The position numbers were made by a program, and so were the translations under genes. Below the pieces are notes generated by a model. It saw only the letters and a list, made by a program, of their open reading frames with translations, was not told where the DNA came from and did no database searches. From NCBI RefSeq assembly GCF_030160715.1, contig NZ_BSOW01000013.1, forward strand, positions 186,001-250,000: DNA of 64,000 nt, given 5' to 3'. The DNA comes from Bradyrhizobium iriomotense. Lineage in GTDB: Bacteria > Pseudomonadota > Alphaproteobacteria > Rhizobiales > Xanthobacteraceae. Each line of letters begins with the position of its first letter. The stretch's first letter is position 1. Positions 38,649 to 45,864 of the stretch are shown here, piece after piece.

Positions 38649-40145
38649 TCAGTCCGTGATGAAGCCGTAGGTGCCGCGGTAATTCCGCGCGGGATCGACC
38701 CGGCCCGGCACGCCATAGATGCGGTTGATGTTACCGAGCAGCTCGGCCTGCGGATCGGCAGGCGCGGCAAAGCCGTCATCCGGACGCGACAGGTCCTTCT
38801 GCGCGACGGCGCGCACGATATAGGGCGTCACCAGAACCATCAGCTCGGTCTGGTTATTGACGTAGTCGCGGCTGCGGAACAGCGTGCCGAGCACCGGAAG
38901 CTGCATCAGCCCGGGCAAGCCGCTGACCGCCTGCTTGGTCTGCTCCTGGATCAGCCCCGCCATTGCCATCGCGCCGCCGGAGGGAATTTCCAGCGTGGTT
39001 TCCGCGCGCCGGGTCTTGATCGAGGGGACCGTCAGCGAGTTCACCGAGGTCGAGGTGACGGCCTGCGACAGCGTGATCGAATTGTCGTTGGACAGCTCCG
39101 AGACTTCGGTCATGACGCGCAGGCTGATCTTGCCTTCGGTCAGAACGACCGGCGTGAAGTTGAGCGAGATGCCGAACTTCTTGAAGCTGATCTGGGTGGT
39201 ACAGACATGCGTGGTCGGATCGCAGGCATAGCCCGCCGGCACCGGGAATTCGCCACCGGCGATGAAGGTCGCCGACTCGCCCGAGATCGCGGTCAGGTTC
39301 GGCTCGGCGAGCGTGCGGATCACGCCCGCGGTTTCCATCGCGCGCAGCGTCGCCTGCACGGAGGGGGTCGAGCCGAACGTCGAGGTCAGGTTGTTGCCGG
39401 ACACCAGGTTGCGGCCCAGGGCCGTGAACGGGTTGGAGTTGGTGAAGTTCACCACCGCGGTGCCGTAAGCGAGATTGGCGGAGAGGTCGATGCCAAGCTG
39501 CTTGATGATGTTGCGCGCGACTTCGGCGACCGTCACCTTCAGCATGACCTGGTCGCGGCCGCGGACCACGATGGAGTTCACAACCTTGTCGGCGCCGCCG
39601 GCAAGACGCGCGGCGAGGTCGTTGGCCTGCTGGGCCTCGATCGGATTGGCCGCGGTGCCGGTCAGGATGACACCCTCGCCGAGGCCGTCGATCTGGAGGT
39701 CGGAATTGGGCGAGACCTGCTTCAGCGCGGCGCGGATGCCGTTGAGGTCGCGCTTGACCGCGATGTCATAGGCCGCGATCTGCTGGCCGGCGGCATCGAA
39801 GAACACGATGTTGGTCTGGCCGACGGCGGCGCCGATGATATAGGCGCGCTGCGCCGAGCGGACCACCGCGTTGGCGATCTTGGGATCGGCCACCAGCACG
39901 TCCTTGATCTCGCGCGGCAGGTCGATCACGATCGACTTGCCGACGCCGAGCGACAGGAAGCGCGCGTTCATCTGGCCGTCGGCCGCGATCGGCGCCGCGT
40001 TGCGAGAGTCGGCGGCGATGACCGGGGTGAGCGCCGGATTGAGCGTCAGTGCGAGCGCGGCTGAAAACGACAGGGCGCGGACCATGCTGGTCCGCAACGC
40101 CGCCCGATTGCCCCTGCATTTCATATCGAAAGTCCCCATCGTCAC
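38649..40145 (-). CDS. cpaC: Tad pilus outer-membrane secretin CpaC/RcpA
   Basis: A 498-residue secretin that forms the outer-membrane pore for the pilus. It has a Sec signal (about residues 8-44), an N-terminal pilus-formation domain (GKSIVIDLPREIKDVLVADP, QRAYIIGAAVGQTNIVFFDA), a BON-like region, and the secretin core (VMLKVTVAEVARNIIKQLGI, ISFKKFGISLNFTPVVLTEG, SLTVPSIKTRRAETTLEIPS, QLPVLGTLFRSRDYVNNQTE). It ends with the conserved ELMVLVTPYIV. GTG 40145 directly follows the stop codon of the shortened cpaB; ATG 40139 or 40124 are alternatives. Confidence 0.94.
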   Translation of the reverse strand: MTMGTFDMKCRGNRAALRTSMVRALSFSAALALTLNPALTPVIAADSRNAAPIAADGQMNARFLSLGVGKSIVIDLPREIKDVLVADPKIANAVVRSAQRAYIIGAAVGQTNIVFFDAAGQQIAAYDIAVKRDLNGIRAALKQVSPNSDLQIDGLGEGVILTGTAANPIEAQQANDLAARLAGGADKVVNSIVVRGRDQVMLKVTVAEVARNIIKQLGIDLSANLAYGTAVVNFTNSNPFTALGRNLVSGNNLTSTFGSTPSVQATLRAMETAGVIRTLAEPNLTAISGESATFIAGGEFPVPAGYACDPTTHVCTTQISFKKFGISLNFTPVVLTEGKISLRVMTEVSELSNDNSITLSQAVTSTSVNSLTVPSIKTRRAETTLEIPSGGAMAMAGLIQEQTKQAVSGLPGLMQLPVLGTLFRSRDYVNNQTELMVLVTPYIVRAVAQKDLSRPDDGFAAPADPQAELLGNINRIYGVPGRVDPARNYRGTYGFITD

Positions 40146-40436
40146 TTAGCTCGGAATGCCGAAGCGAATGACCGAAACAGTCTCGCCGCGCCTGCGCGCC
40201 GGTTCGTCTTTATTGTCGTTCAGGGCATTGACGTCGGCGACGCTGCGCCGCGCACTCTTGCCGTGCCGGGTGAGCAGCACGTCGACGCGGTCATTGGGTA
40301 GGATGAAGCCGCCGACGCTCGGAAGCTGAGCGACCGGCGCGATCGGAGCCGGGCTGTCGGACCCGCTCGCCAGGTACGCGGCGATGCCGCCGGCACCGAT
40401 AGCGACCGTCAGGACGACAATGCGTGCGGTATTCAT
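40146..40436 (-). pseudogene. cpaB: Internally deleted CpaB/RcpC remnant (96 codons, still open)
   Basis: This frame sits exactly where cpaB belongs, between cpaA and cpaC, but encodes only 96 residues against about 270 for CpaB. It keeps the N-terminal anchor and linker (ending PVAQLP), then jumps to GGFILPNDRVDVLLTRH, then to RRSVADVNALNDNKD and the C-terminal GETVSVIRFGIPS. Against the intact copy at 42837-43649, residues about 42-140 (the SAF domain and beyond) and about 158-228 are missing. Both gaps keep the frame. It abuts the cpaC start. It is most likely a decayed, non-functional cpaB; a small protein with a new role is possible. Confidence 0.75.
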
Positions 40437-40564
40437 TACGCTTCACTTTCCACAAAACGCCGCGACGCTGCCGCCGCCGTGATGGCAAGTTGACCAGCTA
40501 AACGTCAAAGCATGGTTAATGAGGCGTATCTAAATCGCCTTAACGCCGGGTTTATCCGGTGTGT

Positions 40565-41089
40565 TCAGCGCAGCGCGAGGTGAGCGAGATCAATCGCTTT
40601 CACCCATTCCGTCTCCGGATAGACCATCAGCGCGCCGATCGCGAGCGCGATGCCGTATGGGATGGCGCCCTCCTTGGCGTGCAGTCGCGCGAGCCAGGCG
40701 TGTCCGGCAAGTCCGTAAGGCAACGGCCATTGCCGGAATTGGAGCAGCAGCAAGGTCAGCGCGCCGCCGAACAGCGAGGCGTAGAGCAGGAAGTTCATCA
40801 GGTGGGTAAAGCCGAACCACAGTGCGACGGAGGCTGCGACTTTCGCGTCGCCACCGCCGATCCAGCCCATGGCAAAGCAGGCGAATGCGACGACCAGCAT
40901 CAGGGCACCGGCGCCGACATGGGTCAGCATCTCGTAAGGCGCCATGCCCCCCGCGAGGGCAAGAATGAAGAAGCCGGCGACCAGCGCCAGCGACACCCGG
41001 TTCGAGATGGTCATCGTGAGCAGGTCGCTCGCGGCGGCGAAGGCCATCAGGGCCGGGAAGAGCAGAAGGCGCGCGAGGTCGAGGATCAT
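40565..41089 (-). CDS. cpaA: Prepilin peptidase CpaA/TadV
   Basis: A 174-residue A24-family aspartic peptidase of the inner membrane that cuts the Flp prepilin leader. It has about six helices. The catalytic Asp residues are in FAAASDLLTMTISNRVSLAL (N-terminal) and in the GGGDAKVAASVALWFG motif (GxGDxK form). It is the short, methylase-free version usual in Tad systems. It lies between the pilin region and the cpaB remnant. Confidence 0.93.
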   Translation of the reverse strand: MILDLARLLLFPALMAFAAASDLLTMTISNRVSLALVAGFFILALAGGMAPYEMLTHVGAGALMLVVAFACFAMGWIGGGDAKVAASVALWFGFTHLMNFLLYASLFGGALTLLLLQFRQWPLPYGLAGHAWLARLHAKEGAIPYGIALAIGALMVYPETEWVKAIDLAHLALR

Positions 41090-41201
41090 GATCTGCTTCT
41101 TGAGGGAGCGCTGGCCGGCGCGGGATCGGAGCTCGCGGGATTCTAGCCGCCAGTGTTAAACAAACCTGAAACGGGATGCGGCGCCGCGCGTGCGGCGGAG
41201 A

Positions 41202-41342
41202 TCACCAGATGCTGGCGATCCGGGCCGCGAGCGTAACCAGAGCGAGCAACAGCGCAAGGCAGACCCAATAGGTCGGCGCCTCGCTGTGCGCGGAAGCTGC
41301 CGTCTCCAACACGGCTTCGGTTCTGGTCTTACGCAACGCCAC
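41202..41342 (-). CDS. Small single-pass membrane protein between flp and cpaA
   Basis: A 46-codon frame read from GTG 41342: VALRKTRTEAVLETAASAHS, then SEAPTYWVCLALLLALVTL and AARIASIW. It has a polar, slightly basic N-terminal half and one strong membrane helix close to the C-terminus. It lies on the operon strand between the pilin terminator and cpaA. No good ribosome-binding site precedes the GTG, so translation is plausible but not certain. I do not recognise a family. Confidence 0.45.
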   Translation of the reverse strand: MALRKTRTEAVLETAASAHSEAPTYWVCLALLLALVTLAARIASIW

Positions 41343-41369
41343 TGGAACTCGAGACTTTTCGGAAAGACA

Positions 41370-41393
41370 AAGCCCCGGACGTATCCGGGGCTT
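41370..41393 (-). terminator. Intrinsic terminator after the Flp pilin gene
   Basis: AAGCCCCGGA and TCCGGGGCTT form a 10-base stem with a 4-base loop. On the minus strand it is followed by TGTCTTTCC. It lies 19 bases after the pilin stop. It would let pilin transcripts outnumber those of the downstream assembly genes. Confidence 0.7.
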
Positions 41394-41411
41394 CTGCTGC
41401 AGGTCGGACGC

Positions 41412-41576
41412 TTATTTCAGCGAGCTGCTGATCGAGCCGAACTTGGCGTTCAGCGAGGTGCCGAGGTTGTTGACGACGGTGATGATCGCGAGCGCGATGC
41501 CGGCGGCGATCAGGCCGTACTCGATGGCGGTGGCGCCGGATTCATCCTTCACGAAACGCGCAATCAGGTTCTTCAT
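41412..41576 (-). CDS. flp: Flp-type pilin
   Basis: A 54-residue type IVb prepilin, the major subunit of the Tad pilus. After a short basic leader comes the processing site and helix: MKNLIARFVKDESGATAIEY and then GLIAAGIALAIITVVNNLG. The Gly before ATAIEYG is the CpaA cleavage site, with Glu+5 and Tyr+6 as in all Flp pilins. The start is ATG 41576; the longer upstream frame has no family similarity. A hairpin terminator follows. Confidence 0.96.
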   Translation of the reverse strand: MKNLIARFVKDESGATAIEYGLIAAGIALAIITVVNNLGTSLNAKFGSISSSLK

Positions 41577-41841
41577 GAGCAAAACTCCATGTGGGTGTGG
41601 GGTGGCCTCGTTCGGCGCAATTCTCAAGCGTTGTGAGGATGAGAGCCCAGCCGTTGCGGTACGGTTAACCTGATCACGGAAACTCGATCGTGGCGTGATG
41701 CTTTTCAGCAGAGTCAATTTCCTCTTAAGGCGCGCGCTCGAATTTCGAGGCATCGGCGGCCCGCGGCAACAATGGCCGCCGATATGCAGTGCGGCTTCAC
41801 GCTCCCTTAAATTTCGAAGCGTAGGCGTAGAGCCGATACAG

Positions 41842-42687
41842 ATGAGAAGTGAGACGCTGATGTCGAGCCTGCCCATGGACGTCGCCTTGATGCTTGGCGA
41901 GACCATCGCAAAGGTCATTCCCGTTACCGCGGCGCTCGCGGTGGTCTTCACGGTGCTCGAGCATTTCTGGGCCTGCAATCCCGGCGTGCCGTGGTGGCGC
42001 AAGCGCGAGATCGTCACCGACATCTGCTACTGGTTCTTCGTGCCGGTGTTCGCCCGCACGATGCGGATCGGGCTCTTGATCGTCGCGGCTGGCGTCGTCT
42101 TCAACATCCACGATCCCGACGAGCTGATCGCCTTCTACGACAACGGCCATGGTCCGCTGTCGGAGCTGCCGCTATGGGCGCAGGCGGCGCTGTTCCTCAT
42201 CCTGTCGGATTTCATGCTGTACTGGCTGCACCGGCTGTTTCACGGCGGCGGCTTCTGGAAATACCACGCGATCCATCATTCCTCGGAGGAACTGGGCTGG
42301 ATCTCGGCGGCACGCTTTCATCCGGTGAATCTGGTGCTGGGCACGATCGGCGTCGACGTCGTGCTGCTCACCGTCGGCATCTCGCCGAACGTGATGATCT
42401 GGCTCGGGCCGTTCACCACCTTCCATTCGGCCTTCGTGCACGCCAATCTCAACTGGACGCTCGGACCGTTCAAATACGTGCTGGCGACGCCGGTCTTTCA
42501 CCGCTGGCACCACACCTCGCTCGAGCAGGGCGGCAATACCAATTTTGCCGGCACCTTTCCGCTCTGGGACATCCTGTTCGGGACCTTCCGGATGCCGGCG
42601 AACGAGCTGCCGCAGGAGTATGGCAAGGACGAAGCGGAGATGCCGAGCGAGATCGGCGGCCAGCTTGCCTATCCGTTCCGCCACTAG
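41842..42687 (+). CDS. Sterol desaturase/fatty acid hydroxylase family membrane protein
   Basis: A 281-residue di-iron membrane oxygenase. Its three histidine clusters are complete: HRLFH (DFMLYWLHRLFHGGGFWKYH), HAIHH (YHAIHHSSEELGWI) and HRWHH (ATPVFHRWHHTSLEQGG). About four to five helices are present. ATG 41842 was chosen; ATG 41860 has a somewhat better GAAGTGAG site upstream and would give 275 residues. It lies inside the pilus locus between flp (divergent) and the intact cpaB, on the cpaB strand, but has no known pilus role. The substrate (a lipid, sterol or carotenoid) is unknown. Confidence 0.85.
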   Translation: MRSETLMSSLPMDVALMLGETIAKVIPVTAALAVVFTVLEHFWACNPGVPWWRKREIVTDICYWFFVPVFARTMRIGLLIVAAGVVFNIHDPDELIAFYDNGHGPLSELPLWAQAALFLILSDFMLYWLHRLFHGGGFWKYHAIHHSSEELGWISAARFHPVNLVLGTIGVDVVLLTVGISPNVMIWLGPFTTFHSAFVHANLNWTLGPFKYVLATPVFHRWHHTSLEQGGNTNFAGTFPLWDILFGTFRMPANELPQEYGKDEAEMPSEIGGQLAYPFRH

Positions 42688-42761
42688 ATCGGGGACCTCG
42701 CGCGCCCACCGGAAAGGCCGGGCCGCAGCCGCCGTTCGCCCGAGTTGCATCAGCTTCATTA

Positions 42762-42776
42762 ACGTCACTTTGACGT
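42762..42776. promoter_or_regulatory. ACGTCA-CTT-TGACGT inverted repeat upstream of cpaB
   Basis: A perfect 6-base inverted repeat with a 3-base spacer, 61 bases before the intact cpaB start. It overlaps TTAACGTCACTTTGA, a TTAA-N7-TTGA that is near the CtrA consensus. The size and position fit an operator, but no regulator can be named. Confidence 0.3.
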
Positions 42777-42836
42777 CTGGCCGGCTATCTTCCAGAACGG
42801 CGGAGAATCCGCTCGGGGTAGTGTGAGAGTAAAGTT

Positions 42837-43649
42837 ATGAAGCCCGCGCGTTTTATTGTCCTGGCGATCGCCCTCATAGCCGGCGCCCTCGCTGCCTATC
42901 TCGCAAGCAGTTCGTCGGATAGCGGTCCCCCGCCGCCTCAACAAGTCGCCCAATTGCCGACCGTTGACGTTCTTGTGGCCAAGATCGACATCGGATTGGG
43001 ACAGACGGTCGGCCCCAACGAACTTCAGTGGCAGACGTGGACGCAATCTTCGGCCAGTGGCAGTTTCATTCGCCGTCCCGATCGTCCCGAAGCAATCACG
43101 CAAATTACCGGTTCGATTGCGCGTCAACCGTTCATCGCGGGTGAGCCGATCCGAGAGCAGAAACTGGTCAAGGCAGACGGTTCCGGCTTCATGGCGGCCA
43201 TCCTGCCCTCGGGCAAGCGCGCAATTTCGACCGAGATATCTGCCGAGACTGGCGCAGGCGGCTTCATATTGCCGAATGATCGCGTGGACGTGATCCTCAC
43301 GAAGCGCGAGAAACCGCCTGCCAACTCGGAGGGGCCTCAGACCGACAGCATTTCGTCGCAAGCCATTCTGACCAACATACGTGTTCTTGCGATCGATCAG
43401 GCCCCCAAAGAGAAAGAGGGGCAGAATGCGGTTGTGGGCAGGACCGCCACCCTGGAGTTGACCCCCAGCGAAGTCGAACTGCTGGCTGCATCGCGTCAGA
43501 GCGGCACCCTATCTCTCGCATTGCGCAGCATTGCCGACAACGAGAAGAAGGTCGTTGCCGAGAACGACACCAGCAACCTCATCACAGTCTATCGTGGCGC
43601 CTCCACCACGGAGGTGCTCAACTGCAAGCCCTTGTGTGGCCGAAAATAG
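42837..43649 (+). CDS. cpaB: Tad pilus assembly protein CpaB/RcpC (intact copy)
   Basis: A 270-residue full-length CpaB. It has an N-terminal membrane anchor (ARFIVLAIALIAGALAAYLA), a SAF domain (about residues 42-105: VDVLVAKIDIGLGQTVGPNE, FIAGEPIREQKLVKADGSGF), and the RcpC domain (about 120-240: KRAISTEISAETGAGGFILP, NIRVLAIDQAPKEKEGQNAV, TLELTPSEVELLAASRQSGT). It ends ...GASTTEV then NCKPLCGRK, with two cysteines not seen in the remnant. CpaB stabilises the secretin. It lies on the opposite strand from the main operon, upstream of two TadE-like genes, and presumably supplies the function lost by the remnant at 40146-40436. Confidence 0.9.
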   Translation: MKPARFIVLAIALIAGALAAYLASSSSDSGPPPPQQVAQLPTVDVLVAKIDIGLGQTVGPNELQWQTWTQSSASGSFIRRPDRPEAITQITGSIARQPFIAGEPIREQKLVKADGSGFMAAILPSGKRAISTEISAETGAGGFILPNDRVDVILTKREKPPANSEGPQTDSISSQAILTNIRVLAIDQAPKEKEGQNAVVGRTATLELTPSEVELLAASRQSGTLSLALRSIADNEKKVVAENDTSNLITVYRGASTTEVLNCKPLCGRK

Positions 43650-43793
43650 CCTCCATTGCGCCGACGCAGTCGCGATCGGAAATTGGTTTACGCGGTGTTA
43701 GCGGCACGATCCGTGCTCGGCCGATCGTCTGAAAACCAATCACTTTCTACTATCCGAGCAGCAGATGGTCGCTGCCGCTGGGGACCTTCCTTG

Positions 43794-44381
43794 ATGCCAT
43801 CGCCTGCCGTCTGGACGTTTTCGAGCCGCAGCATGATGCAGCGGTTTCGCCGCAACCGCCGCGGCTCTGCGGCGGTCGAGTTCGCGCTGGTCGCGCCGAT
43901 CTTCTTCGCGCTGCTGTTCGCGATCCTCGAGACCGCGATCATGTTCTTCGCAGGCCAGGTACTCGAGACCGTCACGCAGAATTCCGCGCGCTCGGTCCTG
44001 ACCGGCCAGGCGCAGTCCGGCTCGGTGTCGGCCTGCGCGGTCTCCGGGGTTGCGGCGGCCTGCACGCAGACGACGTTCAAGAACTACGTCTGCACCCAGA
44101 TCCCGGCGCTGTTCTTCGATTGCAGCAGTCTCTACGTCGACGTCTCGAGCTATTCGTCGTTCTCGGCGGTCACGCTGCCGAGCCACATCGATTCGGCCGG
44201 CAATTTCGATACGAACATGGGCTACAGCGCCGGTAGCGCCGGCGACATCGTGGTCGTCCGGCTGTTCTACCAGTGGCCGCTCTACGTCACCGGGCTCGGC
44301 TACAACATCTCGAATCTCGCCGGCAGCAAGCGCCTCCTGGTGGCGACGGCCGCCTTCAAGAACGAGCCCTATTCGAACTGA
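43794..44381 (+). CDS. tadE: TadE-like pilus pseudopilin (first)
   Basis: A 195-residue TadE/TadG-family protein with the typical basic N-terminus and pseudopilin-like helix (RFRRNRRGSAAVEFALVAPI, then FFALLFAILETAIMFFAGQ). Processing by CpaA is likely at the Gly before SAAVEFA. The rest is periplasmic with several cysteines (SACAVSGVAAAC, YVCTQIPALFFDCSS). ATG 43794 was taken; ATG 43833 or 43836 would give a shorter leader more like other TadE proteins. It is followed 18 bases on by a second TadE-like gene. Confidence 0.85.
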   Translation: MPSPAVWTFSSRSMMQRFRRNRRGSAAVEFALVAPIFFALLFAILETAIMFFAGQVLETVTQNSARSVLTGQAQSGSVSACAVSGVAAACTQTTFKNYVCTQIPALFFDCSSLYVDVSSYSSFSAVTLPSHIDSAGNFDTNMGYSAGSAGDIVVVRLFYQWPLYVTGLGYNISNLAGSKRLLVATAAFKNEPYSN

Positions 44382-44399
44382 ACGGATCCGAGCGGAGCC

Positions 44400-44981
44400 A
44401 TGCAGGCGATTGCGAACATCTGGCGAAGCGCCGCCACCGCCGCGCGCGATTTCGGCGCAGACAGCCTCGCGCTGGCGGCGACCGAGTTCGCGGTGGTGGT
44501 GCCGCTGATGCTGGTGATGTTGTTCGGTACCGTCGAGGTTTCGTCGGGGGTGGCGATCGACCGCAAGGTCACGATGATGGCGCGCACGCTGTCCGACCTC
44601 ACTTCGCAATCGACGTCGGTCGGCGACACCGACATGACCAACTTCTTCGCTGCGTCCTACGGCATCATGACGCCGTACTACGACAGCACGGTCACCTCCG
44701 CGACGATCAGCGAGCTCTACATCGATCCCACGAGCAAGGTGGCGCGCGTGCAATGGAGCAAGGGCTCCTCGCCGCGCTCGCAGGCCTCGGTGGTGACGAT
44801 CCCCACGACGCTCGCGATCGGCGGCACCTATCTGATCTTCAGCGAGGTCAGCTACGTCTACACGCCGACGATCGGCTACGTGCTCAAGAACGCGATCACG
44901 CTGAGCGACGTCGCCTATGCGCGCCCGCGCCTGTCCACCTGCGTCTGGTACAGCCCGTCGACGACCTGCACGACGTACTGA
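44400..44981 (+). CDS. TadE/TadF-like pilus pseudopilin (second)
   Basis: A 193-residue TadE-family protein, a distant paralogue of the preceding one. The hydrophobic helix is LALAATEFAVVVPLMLVMLF, with the conserved Glu after AAT. A mostly beta periplasmic domain follows (KVTMMARTLSDLTSQSTSVG, VTIPTTLAIGGTYLIFSEVS) and a C-terminal pair of cysteines (STCVWYSPSTTCTTY). It forms an operon with the first TadE gene and probably cpaB. A bidirectional terminator follows. Confidence 0.82.
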   Translation: MQAIANIWRSAATAARDFGADSLALAATEFAVVVPLMLVMLFGTVEVSSGVAIDRKVTMMARTLSDLTSQSTSVGDTDMTNFFAASYGIMTPYYDSTVTSATISELYIDPTSKVARVQWSKGSSPRSQASVVTIPTTLAIGGTYLIFSEVSYVYTPTIGYVLKNAITLSDVAYARPRLSTCVWYSPSTTCTTY

Positions 44982-45009
44982 GCCGATCGGATTTTTGGGC
45001 ATGAAAAAA

Positions 45010-45030
45010 GGCCGTGCGCGACGCACGGCC
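45010..45030. terminator. Bidirectional intrinsic terminator
   Basis: GGCCGTGCG/CGCACGGCC forms a perfect 9-base stem with a 3-base loop. On the minus strand it is followed by six T residues (terminating the cold-shock gene), on the plus strand by GTTTCGTTT (terminating the TadE genes). Confidence 0.85.
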
Positions 45031-45067
45031 GTTTCGTTTGCTCAAGTCCGCTTGGAGCGGGACAGCC

Positions 45068-45280
45068 TTAGCCGGCGGAGCGGAGGTTGTCGGCGGCCGA
45101 CTTGCCGGACCGACGGTCGGCCACGATCTCGTAGGAGATCTTCTGGCCTTCGCGCAGCGTGCCGAGGCCGGCCCGCTCCACGGCGCTGATGTGCACGAAC
45201 ACGTCCTTGCCGCCGTCGTCGGGCTGAATGAAACCATAGCCCTTGGTCGCGTTAAACCACTTCACGGTTCCCATGCTCAC
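45068..45280 (-). CDS. Cold-shock domain protein, CspA family
   Basis: A 70-residue single-stranded nucleic-acid-binding protein. RNP1 is KGYGFIQPD (GTVKWFNATKGYGFIQPDDG) and RNP2 is DVFVHISAV. GTG 45280 is supported by the AAGGGA site 8 bases upstream; ATG 45274 is the alternative, losing two residues. It could be a stress-induced or constitutive RNA chaperone. A 270-base gap separates it from infA upstream on the same strand, with room for the long leader often seen in csp genes. Confidence 0.93.
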   Translation of the reverse strand: MSMGTVKWFNATKGYGFIQPDDGGKDVFVHISAVERAGLGTLREGQKISYEIVADRRSGKSAADNLRSAG

Positions 45281-45473
45281 GTGGGTAGTCCCTTCTCAGA
45301 TAACACAATGTCAAAGCCCACTCTCGCGGGCTGGTTCGATCGAATTTTTGGAAGGGTCGTCAGCGTGTCTGAACCGGCTGTACCGGTGGATGCTAATGTC
45401 GTCCGGCCGAAAATCGATTAATTCATTTTATTGGAAAGGGGGTCTCAAAACAATCCTGACGTGCACGATTTTT

Positions 45474-45502
45474 TGATCCGCCGCCCGGGCGGGCGGCAGA
45501 TC
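45474..45502 (-). terminator. Hairpin downstream of infA
   Basis: TGATCcGCCGCCCG and CGGGCGGCaGATCA form a stem with paired outer TGATC/GATCA and inner GCCGCCCG/CGGGCGGC blocks. It lies about 47 bases past the infA stop. There is no U-rich tail on the minus strand, so intrinsic termination is uncertain. Confidence 0.35.
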
Positions 45503-45549
45503 ACATCAGGCCAGAACTCTACTTCCGTACCGCGGCGCGGCCGCGGGCC

Positions 45550-45840
45550 TTAACGGCGGCGGAATTGTCCGCCGCGCTGAGCCGCGCCCCGCGGCGGACC
45601 GCCGGTCGGACCCGGACGTTCGTCCTTATGCCGGAAAATCAGCCGTCCTTTCTCCAGGTCATAGGGCGACATCTCTACAGTTACGCGGTCCCCCGCCAGC
45701 GTCTTGATGCGGTTCTTCTTCATCTTGCCGGCGGTGTAGGCGACGATCTCGTGCCCGGCGTCGAGCTGCACACGGTAGCGTGCGTCGGGGAGGATTTCGG
45801 TGACCAGTCCTTCGAACTGGATCAGCTCTTCCTTAGCCAT
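45550..45840 (-). CDS. infA: Translation initiation factor IF-1 (second type, with C-terminal extension)
   Basis: A 96-residue protein. Residues 1-72 are the S1/OB fold of IF-1 (MAKEELIQFEGLVTEILPDA, RYRVQLDAGHEIVAYTAGKM, GDRVTVEMSPYDLEKGRLIF). The tail is rich in Gly, Pro and Arg (GPTGGPPRGAAQRGGQFRRR), longer than in the usual 72-residue IF-1. Such extended IF-1 forms occur beside cold-shock and helicase genes in Rhizobiales. The run csp, infA, DEAD-box helicase on one strand suggests a shared role in cold or stress translation. Confidence 0.9.
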   Translation of the reverse strand: MAKEELIQFEGLVTEILPDARYRVQLDAGHEIVAYTAGKMKKNRIKTLAGDRVTVEMSPYDLEKGRLIFRHKDERPGPTGGPPRGAAQRGGQFRRR

Positions 45841-45864
45841 GAATTTCTCCAGGTCGTGGGACGG

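Noticed and set aside
45309..45422. Small plus-strand frame MSKPTLAGWFDRIFG...
   Set aside because: It has no ribosome-binding site, is antisense to the csp leader, and has no clear fold.
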